The notes under the pieces: model-generated | What the model saw: the letters and a program-made list of their open reading frames with translations, nothing else | What the model was told of the DNA's origin: nothing | Database searches by the model: none | In this document: piece by piece, positions 46,384-56,565 of the stretch | How positions within the stretch are numbered: the stretch's first letter is position 1 | Layout: each line of letters starts with the position of its first letter | Assembly: GCF_900107395.1 (NCBI RefSeq) | Contig: NZ_FNPW01000003.1 | Span: forward strand, 298,632-362,631 | DNA: 64,000 bases | Reading direction: 5' to 3' | Source of the DNA: Pseudomonas sp. NFIX28 | GTDB taxonomy: Bacteria > Pseudomonadota > Gammaproteobacteria > Pseudomonadales > Pseudomonadaceae | Program-made: the position numbers and the translations under genes

Positions 46384-47186
46384 AATGCGGCCATCCACAA
46401 CAGCACGGCGAATACCGGAATGGCCGCGGTCAGGCTGTCGATACGGTCGAGCACACCTCCATGGCCCGGCAGCAGGTTACTGCTGTCCTTGATCCCGGCC
46501 TGGCGCTTGAACATGCTTTCGGTCAGGTCGCCAACCACCGAGATGAATACCACGACAGCCGCTCCGAGCAGGCCAAGGATGATCTGTCCTGCCGACCAGT
46601 CCGTAACCAGACCAACCACGGCCGTGATCAGCAGGCTCAACAGCAGGCCGCCGTACACCCCTTCCCAGCTTTTGCCCGGACTGACCTGCGGCGCCAGCTT
46701 GCGCTTGCCGAAAGCCTTGCCGGAGAAATAGGCACCGATATCAGCCCCCCAGACCAGCACCATCACCGCCATGATCAACCAGTTGCCCAAAGGCTGCTGC
46801 TTGATGAAGACCAGGCCTTGCCAGGCCGGCAGCAGAATCAGCAGGCCGATGACCAGCTTGGCCGCGGCCCCGGCCCAATGTTCGCTGGTACGCGGATAGG
46901 TGAGCACCAGGAAAGTCGCCAGCCCCCACCAGAGCACTGCTGCACCGAGCACCCAAGGCGCGATACCCGGGAGCAGATGCATCAGGAACAACAGCGCAGC
47001 GACCACTACCGCATAGGCAATACGGGTCGGCTGAGCCTCGAAACCCGCCAGGCGCGCCCATTCCCAGGCCCCAAGGGTCACCACCAGCCCGATAAACAGG
47101 GCGAAGGCGGAACCTTCGAGCAGGAAAAAACCGCACAAGGCGATCGGCAGCAGGATCAGCGCAGTAATGATTCGTTGTTTGAGCAT
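46380..47186 (-). CDS. cdsA: Phosphatidate cytidylyltransferase
   Basis: This 268-residue integral membrane enzyme makes CDP-diacylglycerol, the precursor of all phospholipids. About eight membrane segments are visible. The C-terminal signature [20 protein letters not shown] with DRIDS is the CDP-DAG synthase motif. It abuts uppS. Confidence 0.97.
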   Translation of the reverse strand: MLKQRIITALILLPIALCGFFLLEGSAFALFIGLVVTLGAWEWARLAGFEAQPTRIAYAVVVAALLFLMHLLPGIAPWVLGAAVLWWGLATFLVLTYPRTSEHWAGAAAKLVIGLLILLPAWQGLVFIKQQPLGNWLIMAVMVLVWGADIGAYFSGKAFGKRKLAPQVSPGKSWEGVYGGLLLSLLITAVVGLVTDWSAGQIILGLLGAAVVVFISVVGDLTESMFKRQAGIKDSSNLLPGHGGVLDRIDSLTAAIPVFAVLLWMAAL

Positions 47187-47941
47187 TAAACCCGGGCTCC
47201 AGCCTCGACCTGCTCGCTCGTTTTACCGAAGCGGCGCTGGCGAGAAGCGTAATCGGCCAGCGCAGCGCGCATGGCATCGTGTTTGAAGTCCGGCCAGAAC
47301 AGGTCGGAGAAATACAGCTCGGCATAAGCCAGCTGCCAAAGCAGGAAATTGCTGATGCGATGCTCGCCCCCCGTACGGATACAGAGGTCCGGCAATGGCA
47401 AATCGCCCGTCGCCAGGCAGGTTTGCAACAGCTCCGGGGTAATGTCGTCAGGACGCAGGTGCCCTGCCTGGACTTCCCGCGCCAGGCGCTGAGCGGCCTG
47501 GGCAATATCCCACTGGCCGCCATAGTTGGCAGCGATCTGCAGGATGAAACGCTCGCTGCCCGCCGTCATCGACTCCGCTTCGCGCATCGCCGCCTGCAAC
47601 TCGGGATGAAAGCGCGAGCGGTCGCCGATGATGCGCAGGCTGATGTTGTTTTCATTGAGGCGCTTGGCCTCGCGGCGCAACGCCTTGAAGAACAGGTCCA
47701 TCAAGGCACTGACTTCATCGGCCGGTCGCTGCCAGTTTTCACTGGAGAAGGCGAACAGCGTCAGCACCTCGACCTTGGCCTCGGCACACACCTCGATGAC
47801 CGCGCGAACAGCATCGACACCCGCTTTATGCCCGGCAACACCCGGCATAAAGCGTTTTTTTGCCCAGCGATTGTTCCCATCCATGATGATCGCGACATGG
47901 CGCGGCACCGAAGACGGTACAGGTTGCTTGGTCTTGTCCAT
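47186..47941 (-). CDS. uppS: Undecaprenyl diphosphate synthase
   Basis: This 251-residue cis-prenyltransferase makes the C55 carrier for cell wall and O-antigen synthesis. The active-site Asp is in VAIIMDGNNRWAKKR and the C-terminal substrate motif is CIRTGGEHRISNFLLWQ. It lies 16 bases after frr. Confidence 0.97.
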   Translation of the reverse strand: MDKTKQPVPSSVPRHVAIIMDGNNRWAKKRFMPGVAGHKAGVDAVRAVIEVCAEAKVEVLTLFAFSSENWQRPADEVSALMDLFFKALRREAKRLNENNISLRIIGDRSRFHPELQAAMREAESMTAGSERFILQIAANYGGQWDIAQAAQRLAREVQAGHLRPDDITPELLQTCLATGDLPLPDLCIRTGGEHRISNFLLWQLAYAELYFSDLFWPDFKHDAMRAALADYASRQRRFGKTSEQVEAGARV

Positions 47942-47957
47942 GAAAACGTCCTGACCC

Positions 47958-48515
47958 TTATACGGCCATCAGGTCCGCTTCTTTTTGCTTCACAGCGACT
48001 TCGATTTCCGCCACGAACTTGTCAGTCAGTTTCTGGATCTCATCGGCTGCGCGACGCTCGTCGTCTTCGCTGATTTCTTTCTCTTTGACCAAGTCCTTTA
48101 ACTGGCTCAGCGCGTCACGACGCACGTTGCGCACGGCAATACGAGCATCTTCGGCCGCTTCGCGAGCCTGCTTGGTGAAGCCCTTGCGGGTTTCTTCGGT
48201 CAGTGCCGGCATGCTGATCAGCAGCAGCTCACCCAGGTTGGTCGGGTTGAAGCCCAGGCCGGAGCTCTGGATCGCCTTGTCCACAGCCGCCAGCATGTTG
48301 CGCTCGAAAGCAACGACCTGCAGGGTGCGAGCGTCTTTTACCGTGACGTTGGCCACCTGGTTGATCGGGGTATCAGCGCCGTAGTAAGGCACCATCACAC
48401 CCGCCAGGATGCTTGGGTGAGCCTGGCCGGTACGGATGCGGCTGAATGCATGCGCCAGGGATTCCAGGGACTTCTTCATGCGCTCTTGAGCGTCTTTTTT
48501 GATTTCGTTGATCAT
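47958..48515 (-). CDS. frr: Ribosome recycling factor
   Basis: This 185-residue factor splits post-termination ribosomes together with EF-G. It has the three-helix-bundle sequence with [13 protein letters not shown] near residue 26 and [13 protein letters not shown] near residue 130. Its start overlaps pyrH by ATGA. Confidence 0.98.
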   Translation of the reverse strand: MINEIKKDAQERMKKSLESLAHAFSRIRTGQAHPSILAGVMVPYYGADTPINQVANVTVKDARTLQVVAFERNMLAAVDKAIQSSGLGFNPTNLGELLLISMPALTEETRKGFTKQAREAAEDARIAVRNVRRDALSQLKDLVKEKEISEDDERRAADEIQKLTDKFVAEIEVAVKQKEADLMAV

Positions 48516-49255
48516 TGTTCGCCTTCCTCGATCAGGGTTCCTTCAGCGCCGCCATGCACGATGTTCAGCAGGGCGCCGGGCTTGTTCATATTGAATACGC
48601 GCAACGGCATTTTATGGTCACGGCACAGGCAGATCGCCGTCAGATCCATCACACCCAGCTTGCGATCCAGTACTTCATCGTAGGTCAGATGATCGAACTT
48701 CTCGGCATGCGGGTCTTTGAATGGGTCCGCGGTGTACACACCGTCAACCTTGGTTGCCTTGAGCACTACGTCGGCATCGATCTCGATCGCCCGCAAACAT
48801 GCCGCGGAATCGGTGGTAAAGAACGGGTTGCCGGTACCGGCAGCGAAGATCACCACTTCCTTGGAGTTCAGGTGACGCATCGCCTTGCGACGGTCGTAGT
48901 GATCGGTCACACCCACCATGGAAATGGCCGACATGACGATAGCGGAGATATTCGCACGTTCCAGCGCGTCGCGCATGGCCAGGCCGTTCATCACAGTGGC
49001 CAGCATGCCCATGTGGTCGCCCGTTACCCGATCCATGCCGGCCGCACTGAGCGCCGCGCCACGGAACAGGTTGCCACCGCCGATGACCAGGCCGACCTGA
49101 ACACCGATGCCAACCAACTGGCCGACTTCCAGCGCCATGCGATCGAGGACCTTAGGGTCGATGCCGAACTCTTCCGAGCCCATCAGGGCCTCGCCGCTAA
49201 GCTTGAGTAGAATGCGTTTATAGCGAGCCTGATAACCACTGCCCTGCTGAGCCAT
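48512..49255 (-). CDS. pyrH: UMP kinase
   Basis: This 247-residue hexameric kinase phosphorylates UMP. Motifs are [22 protein letters not shown] and [13 protein letters not shown]. It is separated from tsf by 208 bases that hold the tsf terminator and probably its own promoter. Confidence 0.98.
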   Translation of the reverse strand: MAQQGSGYQARYKRILLKLSGEALMGSEEFGIDPKVLDRMALEVGQLVGIGVQVGLVIGGGNLFRGAALSAAGMDRVTGDHMGMLATVMNGLAMRDALERANISAIVMSAISMVGVTDHYDRRKAMRHLNSKEVVIFAAGTGNPFFTTDSAACLRAIEIDADVVLKATKVDGVYTADPFKDPHAEKFDHLTYDEVLDRKLGVMDLTAICLCRDHKMPLRVFNMNKPGALLNIVHGGAEGTLIEEGEQ

Positions 49256-49404
49256 TGCGAATCTCTCCTGCGGCGTATTTTAAAAATTCTTTGCAAGCTG
49301 TTTACAGCCTGCGTTCACTCTAGCTTGACGCTGTCACAGCGCCATCAGAACACGACTTTGTAAACCGGTTCCGAAGGCAACCCAATAAATTGGTTACCCC
49401 ATTT

Positions 49405-49440
49405 GAAAAGAGGCTGCGCGCGTGAGCGGGCAGCCTCTTT
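49405..49440 (-). terminator. tsf terminator
   Basis: AAAGAGGCTGC and GCAGCCTCTTTT pair around a GC-rich loop, and the minus strand then reads TTTTC. It lies 24 bases after the tsf stop. Confidence 0.8.
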
Positions 49441-49463
49441 CGGGCGACAGTTGAAAAACCGTC

Positions 49464-50330
49464 TTACTGTTGCTTGGCAGCAGCCAGTTGTGCGGCAACT
49501 TCTTCAGCGAAGTTGTCTTCTTTCTTCTCGATGCCTTCACCTACCGCGAAGCGGGTGAACGAAACGATTTCTGCGCCGCCTTTCTTGGCCAGGGCACCTA
49601 CGGTGACTTCTGGATCCTTGACGAAAGCTTGCTCAACCAGGCTGGCTTCGGCCAGGAACTTGCTGATACGGCCAGCGATCATTTTTTCAACGATTTCAGC
49701 TGGCTTGCCTTTCATCTTGTCTTCGTTCAGCTGCAGGAACACGGCTTTCTCGCGTTCGATGGCTTCAGCGGAAACTTGCGATGGCAGCAGGAACTCTGGG
49801 TTGCTTGCAGCAACGTGCATGGCAATGTCTTTGGCCAGTTCTACGGAACCGCCTTTCAGGACAACCGCAACACCGATCTTGTTACCGTGCAGGTAAGTAC
49901 CGACCACGTCACCTTCAACGCGAGCCAGACGACGGATGTTGACGTTCTCGCCAGTCTTGCCAACCAGAACCAGACGATCGGCTTCTTGAGCTTCGATCAG
50001 CGGAGCGGCGTCGGTCAGCTTGTCAGCGAAAGCTTTTTCCACGCTGGCAGCAACGAATGCCTTGAAGTCGTCCTGCAGAGCCAGGAAGTCGGTCTGCGAG
50101 TTGACTTCCAGCAGAACGGCGGCTTTACCGTCGTCCTTGATGGCGATGGCGCCTTCAGCAGCGATGTTGCCTGCTTTTTTGGCAGCCTTGATGGCGCCCG
50201 AAGCACGCATGTCATCAATGGCTTTCTCGATGTCGCCGCCAGCCTTGGTCAAGGCTTTCTTGCAGTCCATCATGCCTTCGCCGGTACGCTCGCGCAGTTC
50301 TTTAACCAACGCTGCAGTAATCTCTGCCAT
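49464..50330 (-). CDS. tsf: Elongation factor Ts
   Basis: This 288-residue factor exchanges GDP on EF-Tu. The N-terminal signature LRERTGEGMMDCKKAL is present, and EVNSQTDFLA marks the core domain. The start MAEITAALVK at 50330 has AAGAGG nearby; an upstream in-frame ATG at 50363 is not used in the family. It follows rpsB after an intergenic hairpin. Confidence 0.98.
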   Translation of the reverse strand: MAEITAALVKELRERTGEGMMDCKKALTKAGGDIEKAIDDMRASGAIKAAKKAGNIAAEGAIAIKDDGKAAVLLEVNSQTDFLALQDDFKAFVAASVEKAFADKLTDAAPLIEAQEADRLVLVGKTGENVNIRRLARVEGDVVGTYLHGNKIGVAVVLKGGSVELAKDIAMHVAASNPEFLLPSQVSAEAIEREKAVFLQLNEDKMKGKPAEIVEKMIAGRISKFLAEASLVEQAFVKDPEVTVGALAKKGGAEIVSFTRFAVGEGIEKKEDNFAEEVAAQLAAAKQQ

Positions 50331-50477
50331 TTTCAAATTCCTCTTGGATAGGTTTTCAACCATTCCACCCGACTCAACGGGCGATCAATTCTTGAGCTGC
50401 GCTCTCGAAAACCCTTGATAGCCGCCACACATGACAAGAACTACTGGGGCGCCATCGGCAAATGATTTTCGAGGTGG

Positions 50478-50505
50478 CAAAAAGGGGGCCAAGCCCCCTT
50501 TTTGC
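50478..50505 (-). terminator. Partial terminator/attenuator between rpsB and tsf
   Basis: AAAAAGGGGGC and GCCCCCTTTTT pair around a CAA loop. As rpsB and tsf are normally cotranscribed, it probably adjusts rather than ends transcription. Confidence 0.8.
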
Positions 50506-50534
50506 GTACTGAGTAAACGCTAAGCGTTAGCTAC

Positions 50535-51275
50535 TCAGGCTTCAGCTGCCGGCGCTGGAGCGTCTTCAGCGAATACTTCGGTGCCGCCAGCAACGTTGTT
50601 GCGGCCACGGATCACGGCGTCAGCCATCGAACCCATGTACAGCTGGATGGCGCGAATGGCGTCATCGTTGCCTGGGATGATGTAGTCAACGCCTTCCGGG
50701 CTGCTGTTGGTATCGACAACGCCGATGACCGGGATGCCCAGCTTGTTGGCTTCGGTGATTGCGATGCGCTCGTGGTCAACGTCGATCACGAACAGCGCGT
50801 CAGGCAGACCGCCCATGTCCTTGATACCACCCAGGCTACGATCCAGCTTTTCCAGATCGCGAGTGCGCATCAGCGCCTCTTTCTTGGTCAGCTTGGCGAA
50901 AGTGCCGTCTTCCGACTGAACTTCCAGGTCGCGCAGACGCTTGATGGAAGCACGGATGGTCTTGTAGTTGGTCAGCATGCCACCCAACCAGCGGTGATCG
51001 ACGTACGGCGAACCGCAACGTGCTGCTTCTTCAGCAACGATCTTGCCAGCGGAACGCTTGGTGCCGACGAACAGAATCTTGTTTTTGCCCTGGGCCAGAC
51101 GCTCTACGAAGGTCAGAGCTTCGTTGAACATTGGCAGGGTTTTTTCAAGGTTGATGATGTGAATCTTGTTGCGCGCGCCGAAAATGTACTTGCCCATTTT
51201 CGGATTCCAGTAACGGGTTTGGTGACCGAAGTGCACACCGGCCTTCAGCATATCGCGCATGTTGACTTGGGACAT
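50535..51275 (-). CDS. rpsB: 30S ribosomal protein S2
   Basis: This 246-residue protein joins the small subunit late in assembly and binds S1. Motifs are [19 protein letters not shown] at the start and [20 protein letters not shown] toward the end. The C-terminus is the usual Ala-rich tail. S2 normally represses its own operon by binding the leader. Confidence 0.98.
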   Translation of the reverse strand: MSQVNMRDMLKAGVHFGHQTRYWNPKMGKYIFGARNKIHIINLEKTLPMFNEALTFVERLAQGKNKILFVGTKRSAGKIVAEEAARCGSPYVDHRWLGGMLTNYKTIRASIKRLRDLEVQSEDGTFAKLTKKEALMRTRDLEKLDRSLGGIKDMGGLPDALFVIDVDHERIAITEANKLGIPVIGVVDTNSSPEGVDYIIPGNDDAIRAIQLYMGSMADAVIRGRNNVAGGTEVFAEDAPAPAAEA

Positions 51276-51420
51276 GATAGTTCCTTAATAAGTCGGGTTA
51301 GGCCTCCACGTATCCCAATGACCAACCAACAGCTTGTGCTGAGGGCACCCAGGTCATCGTGTCGACACGTGTGTGGGTTTAGGCTTTTCGGGGCATCCCC
51401 GGAAAGCGGCGCATTTTATA
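51276..51420 (-). promoter_or_regulatory. rpsB promoter and structured leader
   Basis: A -10 box TATAAAAT lies at 51420-51413, and about 130 bases of leader follow before rpsB. The leader holds GTGTCGAC-type palindromes and a GATGACCTGGGTGCCCTC segment like the S2-binding leader known upstream of rpsB in gammaproteobacteria. An AAGGAA ribosome site precedes the ATG. The rest of the 409-base gap up to map (51421-51684) shows only a possible map promoter (TAGAAT at about 51563). Confidence 0.6.
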
Positions 51421-51684
51421 CCACAAGGAGGGCAAAAACGGAACCCGGATTCTCATTTCCCCCGGAGCGCTTTTTTACTCCCCCCTTGGAATCGGGCCAG
51501 AATGCGCCACTGTTATAGAAAGAAGCGATGCACAGAGCCTCAGATTTACCCCGGGCCTCTGTTAGAATCGCACTTTTGAGGCATTTTGAATGCGCGGCGA
51601 CCCCCAAAGCGGGTTCAGCCTTCGATACGCCGTATTCAAGCCATTCCGTGTTTATCCGCGCCACTGAGCGTCAAGAGAGCCTGT

Positions 51685-52467
51685 ATGACCGTCACCCTCA
51701 AAACTCCCGAGGACATCGCAAAAATGCGTGTCGCCGGCAAACTGGCCGCCGAAGTGCTGGAAATGATTGCCGAGCATGTCAAACCCGGCGTGACCACCGA
51801 AGAGCTGGACCGCATCTGCCACGACTACATCGTCAATGTGCAGCATGCGATTCCTGCGCCCTTGAATTACAAGGGGTTCCCAAAGTCCATCTGCACCTCG
51901 ATCAACCATGTGGTTTGCCACGGCATCCCGAACGAGAAGCCGCTGAAGGATGGCGACACCCTGAACATCGACGTGACCGTCATCAAGGACGGCTACCACG
52001 GCGACACCAGCCGCATGTTCCATGTCGGCACCGTGCCGGTCTGGGCCGAGCGCCTGTCGCAGATCACCCAGGAATGCATGTACAAGGCGATTGAACTGGT
52101 CAAGCCGGGCTGCCGCCTGGGCGACATCGGCGAAGTCATCCAGAAGCATGCCGAGAAGAACGGTTTCTCGGTGGTTCGCGAGTTCTGCGGCCACGGTATC
52201 GGCAAGGTGTTCCATGAAGAGCCGCAGATCCTGCACTACGGCCGCGCCGGCACCGGCATGGAACTGAAAGCCGGCATGACCTTCACCATCGAGCCGATGA
52301 TCAACCAGGGCAAGGCCGACACCAAGGTGCTGGGCGATGGCTGGACCGCGATCACCAAGGATCGCAAGCTTTCCGCGCAGTGGGAGCACACCCTGCTGGT
52401 CACCGAGACCGGCTACGAGATCTTCACCCTGCGCAGCGATGACACCATCGCGCGCGTTTCGGCCTGA
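51685..52467 (+). CDS. map: Methionine aminopeptidase type I
   Basis: This 260-residue metalloenzyme removes the N-terminal Met from nascent proteins. The five metal ligands are in NIDVTVIKDGYHGDTSRMF, FCGHGIGKVFHEEP, FTIEPMI and QWEHTLLVTE. The ATG at 51685 (MTVTLKTPEDI) is chosen on family grounds; 33 in-frame residues upstream have no similarity. It is divergent from rpsB, a conserved pair. Confidence 0.97.
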   Translation: MTVTLKTPEDIAKMRVAGKLAAEVLEMIAEHVKPGVTTEELDRICHDYIVNVQHAIPAPLNYKGFPKSICTSINHVVCHGIPNEKPLKDGDTLNIDVTVIKDGYHGDTSRMFHVGTVPVWAERLSQITQECMYKAIELVKPGCRLGDIGEVIQKHAEKNGFSVVREFCGHGIGKVFHEEPQILHYGRAGTGMELKAGMTFTIEPMINQGKADTKVLGDGWTAITKDRKLSAQWEHTLLVTETGYEIFTLRSDDTIARVSA

Positions 52468-52515
52468 CCCACGCAGCTGCGCCCTGACCTTATAGATAGA
52501 AAGGAAAGCCAATCG

Positions 52516-55218
52516 ATGCCGCAGGTGGATCCCGAATTGTTCGACCGCGGCCAGTTCCAGGCGGAACTGGCCCTGAAGGCAAGCCCTATCGCCGCCTTCA
52601 AGAAAGCTATCCGCCAGGCACGTGAAGTGCTCGACGCACGCTTTCGCAGCGGACGGGACATCCGCCGGCTCATCGAGGACCGCGCCTGGTTCATCGATAA
52701 CATCCTGCAAAAGGCCTGGGACCAGTTCGACTGGAGCGAAGACGCCGACATCGCCCTGGTGGCGGTCGGCGGCTACGGTCGCGGCGAGCTGCACCCCTAC
52801 TCGGACATCGACCTGCTGATCCTGCTCGACAGCGCCGACCACGAGATTTTTCGCGATTCCATCGAACGCTTCCTGACCCTGCTCTGGGACATTGGCCTGG
52901 AAGTCGGGCAAAGCGTGCGCTCGGTGGAGGAATGCGCCGAAGAGGCGCGCGCCGACCTGACGGTGGTCACCAACCTGATGGAAAGCCGCACCATCTGCGG
53001 CCCCGAGCGCCTGCGCCAGCGCATGCTGGATGTCACCAGCACGGCGCACATGTGGCCGAGCAAGGACTTCTTCCTGGCCAAGCGCGCGGAACAGAAAGCG
53101 CGGCATCACAAGTACAACGACACCGAGTACAACCTGGAACCCAACGTCAAAGGCTCGCCCGGCGGCCTGCGGGATATCCAGACCATTCTCTGGGTCGCCC
53201 GTCGCCAGTACGGCACGCTGAACCTGCGAGCCCTGGCCGGCGAAGGTTTCCTGGTGGAAAGCGAAAACTCGCTGCTGGCCTCTTCCCAGGAGTTCCTGTG
53301 GAGAGTCCGCTACGCCCTGCACATGCTGGCCGGGCGCGCCGAAGACCGCCTGCTGTTCGATCACCAGCGCTCGATCGCCAAGTTGCTGGGCTTCGAAGGC
53401 AATGACGCCAAGCAGGCCATCGAAAGCTTCATGCAGCAGTATTACCGGGTGGTGATGAGCATCGCCCAGCTTAGCGACCTGATCATCCAGCACTTCGAGG
53501 AAGTCATCCTCGCTCCGGAAGACGAAGCGCCGCCGCAGCCGATCAACTCGCGCTTCCAGCTGCACGACGGCTATATCGAGGCGATCAACGCCAATGTGTT
53601 CCGCCGCACGCCATTCGCCATGCTGGAAATCTTCGTGCTCATGGCCCAGCACCCGGAGATCAAGGGCGTACGCGCCGACACCATCCGCCTGTTACGCGAG
53701 AATCGTTACCTGATCGACGACGATTTCCGCAATGACATCCGCAATACCAGCCTGTTCATCGAACTGTTCAAGTGCGAAATCGGCATCCACCGCAACCTGC
53801 GGCGCATGAACCGCTACGGTATTCTCGGGCTTTATCTGCCGGAGTTCGGGCATATCGTCGGGCAGATGCAACATGACCTGTTCCACATCTACACGGTCGA
53901 CGCCCACACCCTGAACCTGATCAAGCACCTGCGCAAACTGCAGTACACCCAGGTGTCGGAAAAATTCCCGCTGGCCAGCAAGCTCATGGCCAAGCTGCCC
54001 AAGCCCGAGCTGATCTACCTGGCCGGGCTCTATCACGACATTGGCAAGGGCCGGCACGGCGACCACTCGGATATCGGCGCCGTGGACGCGGAAGCCTTCT
54101 GCATCCGCCACCAGTTGCCGCTGTGGGACACCCGCCTGATCGTCTGGCTGGTGCAGAACCACTTGGTGATGTCGACCACCGCCCAGCGCAAGGACTTGTC
54201 CGACCCGCAGGTCATCCATGACTTCGCCCAGATCGTGGTCGACCAGACCCGCCTGGACTATCTCTATGTACTGACGGTTTCCGACATCAACGCGACCAAT
54301 CCGACGCTGTGGAACTCCTGGCGCGCCAGCCTGTTGCGCCAGCTCTACACCGAGACCAAGCGCGCCCTGCGCCGCGGCCTGGAAAACCCGGTGGACCGCG
54401 AAGAGCAGATCCGCCAGACCCAAAGCGCGGCCCTGGACATCCTGGTCCGCGCCGGCACCGATCCGGACGACGTCGAGCAGCTCTGGGCACAGCTGGGTGA
54501 CGACTATTTCCTGCGCCACACCGCTGGCGACGTCGCCTGGCACAGTGACGCGATCCTCCAGCAACCGGCCGACGGCGGCCCGCTGGTGCTGATCAAGGAA
54601 ACCACCCAGCGCGAGTTCGAGGGCGGTACGCAGATCTTCATCTACGCTCCGGACCAGCACGACTTCTTCGCCGTGACCGTGGCCGCGATGGACCAGCTGA
54701 ACCTGAACATCCACGACGCCCGGATCATCACCTCGAGCAGCCAGTTCACCCTCGACACCTACATCGTGCTCGACAATGACGGCGGCTCCATCGGCAATAA
54801 CCCGGAACGCGTCAAGCAAATCCGCGACGGCCTTACCGAGGCCCTGCGCAACCCTGACGACTACCCGACCATCATCCAGCGTCGGGTACCGCGTCAGCTC
54901 AAGCACTTTGCCTTCCCACCGCAAGTGACTATCCACAACGACGCCCAGCGCCCGGTCACCGTGCTCGAACTGAGCGCACCCGATCGCCCCGGCTTGCTGG
55001 CGCGCATCGGCAAGATCTTCCTGGAATTCGACCTGTCGCTGCAAAATGCCAAGATCGCCACCCTGGGCGAACGCGTGGAAGACGTGTTCTTCATTACCGA
55101 CGCGAACAACCAGCAGCTGTCCGATCCCCAGCTGTGCAGCCGACTGCAGGACGCCATCGTCGAACAGCTGAGCGTCAGCCACGAACCGCCTACCGCCTTG
55201 ACGCGCCTGAGCATCTGA
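52516..55218 (+). CDS. glnD: Bifunctional uridylyltransferase/uridylyl-removing enzyme GlnD
   Basis: This 900-residue nitrogen sensor adds and removes UMP on PII proteins in response to glutamine. The nucleotidyltransferase motif [20 protein letters not shown] lies near residue 80. The HD domain for UMP removal has [17 protein letters not shown] near residue 510. Two C-terminal ACT domains bind glutamine ([15 protein letters not shown] and [15 protein letters not shown]). AAGGAAAG precedes the ATG. Confidence 0.98.
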   Translation: MPQVDPELFDRGQFQAELALKASPIAAFKKAIRQAREVLDARFRSGRDIRRLIEDRAWFIDNILQKAWDQFDWSEDADIALVAVGGYGRGELHPYSDIDLLILLDSADHEIFRDSIERFLTLLWDIGLEVGQSVRSVEECAEEARADLTVVTNLMESRTICGPERLRQRMLDVTSTAHMWPSKDFFLAKRAEQKARHHKYNDTEYNLEPNVKGSPGGLRDIQTILWVARRQYGTLNLRALAGEGFLVESENSLLASSQEFLWRVRYALHMLAGRAEDRLLFDHQRSIAKLLGFEGNDAKQAIESFMQQYYRVVMSIAQLSDLIIQHFEEVILAPEDEAPPQPINSRFQLHDGYIEAINANVFRRTPFAMLEIFVLMAQHPEIKGVRADTIRLLRENRYLIDDDFRNDIRNTSLFIELFKCEIGIHRNLRRMNRYGILGLYLPEFGHIVGQMQHDLFHIYTVDAHTLNLIKHLRKLQYTQVSEKFPLASKLMAKLPKPELIYLAGLYHDIGKGRHGDHSDIGAVDAEAFCIRHQLPLWDTRLIVWLVQNHLVMSTTAQRKDLSDPQVIHDFAQIVVDQTRLDYLYVLTVSDINATNPTLWNSWRASLLRQLYTETKRALRRGLENPVDREEQIRQTQSAALDILVRAGTDPDDVEQLWAQLGDDYFLRHTAGDVAWHSDAILQQPADGGPLVLIKETTQREFEGGTQIFIYAPDQHDFFAVTVAAMDQLNLNIHDARIITSSSQFTLDTYIVLDNDGGSIGNNPERVKQIRDGLTEALRNPDDYPTIIQRRVPRQLKHFAFPPQVTIHNDAQRPVTVLELSAPDRPGLLARIGKIFLEFDLSLQNAKIATLGERVEDVFFITDANNQQLSDPQLCSRLQDAIVEQLSVSHEPPTALTRLSI

Positions 55219-55257
55219 CCACGCGCCACGACCCGCTTTGAGTGAGACACCGCACCG

Positions 55258-56457
55258 ATGAACAACGCCCTGAACCAGCTGCAGCCCTACCCGTTCGAGA
55301 AACTTCGCGCCCTGCTCGGTAGCGTCCAGCCCAACCCCGCCAAGCGCCCTATCGCGCTGTCCATTGGCGAACCCAAGCACCGCTCGCCAAGCTTCGTCGC
55401 CGAAGCCCTGGCCAATAACCTCGACCAGATGGCGGTATATCCGACCACCCTGGGCCTGCCAGCCCTGCGCGAGGCCATCGCCAGCTGGTGCGAACGGCGC
55501 TTTAGCGTGCCCGCAGGCTGGATCGACCCGGCGCGCAATGTGTTGCCGGTCAACGGCACTCGCGAAGCGCTGTTCGCCTTCACCCAGACCGTGGTCAACC
55601 GTGGCGACGACGCGCTGGTAGTCAGCCCGAATCCCTTCTATCAAATCTACGAAGGCGCGGCCTTCCTTGCCGGGGCCAAGCCGCACTACCTGCCCTGCCT
55701 GGATGAAAACGGCTTCAACCCGGACTTCGACGCGGTACCGGCCGACATCTGGCAGCGTTGCCAAATTTTGTTCCTGTGCTCCCCGGGCAACCCGACCGGC
55801 GCGCTGATTCCGATCGAAACCCTGAAAAAACTCATTGCCCTGGCCGACGAACATGACTTCGTGATCGCCGCCGACGAGTGCTACAGCGAGCTGTATTTCG
55901 ACGAACAGACTCCACCCCCCGGCCTGCTCAGCGCCTGCGCCGAGCTGGGCCGCCGGGACTTCAAGCGTTGCGTGGTGTTCCACAGCCTGTCCAAGCGCTC
56001 CAACCTGCCGGGCCTGCGCTCCGGTTTCGTCGCCGGCGACGCGGAGATCCTCAAGGGTTTCCTGCTGTACCGCACCTACCACGGCTGCGCCATGCCGGTG
56101 CAGACCCAGCTGGCCAGCATCGCCGCCTGGAACGACGAAGTGCATGTGCGGGCCAACCGTGCGCTGTATCGCGAGAAGTTCGATGCGGTGCTGCAGATCC
56201 TCGCTCCGGTGCTCGACGTGCAGCGCCCGGACGGCAGCTTCTACCTGTGGCCGAACGTGGCGGGCGACGATACGGCGTTCTGCCGCGACCTGTACGAAGA
56301 GGAGCACGTGACCGTGGTACCGGGCTCCTACCTGTCACGCGACGTCGACGGCAGCAACCCGGGCGCCGGTCGGGTGCGCATGGCCCTGGTGGCGCCATTG
56401 GCCGAATGCGTGGAAGCGGCCGAGCGGATTCGCGATTTCGTTCAGCGCCGCAAATAA
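55258..56457 (+). CDS. dapC: Succinyldiaminopimelate transaminase
   Basis: This 399-residue class I PLP aminotransferase acts in the succinylase branch of lysine/diaminopimelate synthesis. The PLP lysine is in VFHSLSKRSNLPGLRSGF and the N-terminal substrate loop is SIGEPKHRSPSFV. It follows glnD by 39 bases; dapD, the preceding pathway step, lies 2.4 kb away. Confidence 0.95.
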   Translation: MNNALNQLQPYPFEKLRALLGSVQPNPAKRPIALSIGEPKHRSPSFVAEALANNLDQMAVYPTTLGLPALREAIASWCERRFSVPAGWIDPARNVLPVNGTREALFAFTQTVVNRGDDALVVSPNPFYQIYEGAAFLAGAKPHYLPCLDENGFNPDFDAVPADIWQRCQILFLCSPGNPTGALIPIETLKKLIALADEHDFVIAADECYSELYFDEQTPPPGLLSACAELGRRDFKRCVVFHSLSKRSNLPGLRSGFVAGDAEILKGFLLYRTYHGCAMPVQTQLASIAAWNDEVHVRANRALYREKFDAVLQILAPVLDVQRPDGSFYLWPNVAGDDTAFCRDLYEEEHVTVVPGSYLSRDVDGSNPGAGRVRMALVAPLAECVEAAERIRDFVQRRK

Positions 56458-56467
56458 CTCACGCCCC

Positions 56468-56556
56468 GTAGGAGCGAGGCTTGCCCGCGATAAAGACAAC
56501 GCCGTACAACTGATACACCGCGTTATCGTTCATCGCGAGCAAGCTTCGCTCCTACA
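56468..56556. repeat. REP doublet between convergent dapC and antiporter genes
   Basis: GTAGGAGCGAGGCTTGCCCG at 56468-56487 and CATCGCGAGCAAGCTTCGCT at 56531-56550 are inverted REP copies around about 40 unrelated bases. They fill the gap between two convergent genes and could end transcription in both directions. Confidence 0.88.
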
Positions 56557-56565
56557 AAGCTGGGG

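Noticed and set aside
45193..46398. ATG at 46398 as the dxr start
   Set aside because: It would add five residues inside cdsA. The GTG at 46383 overlaps the cdsA stop as GTGA and gives the usual family N-terminus.
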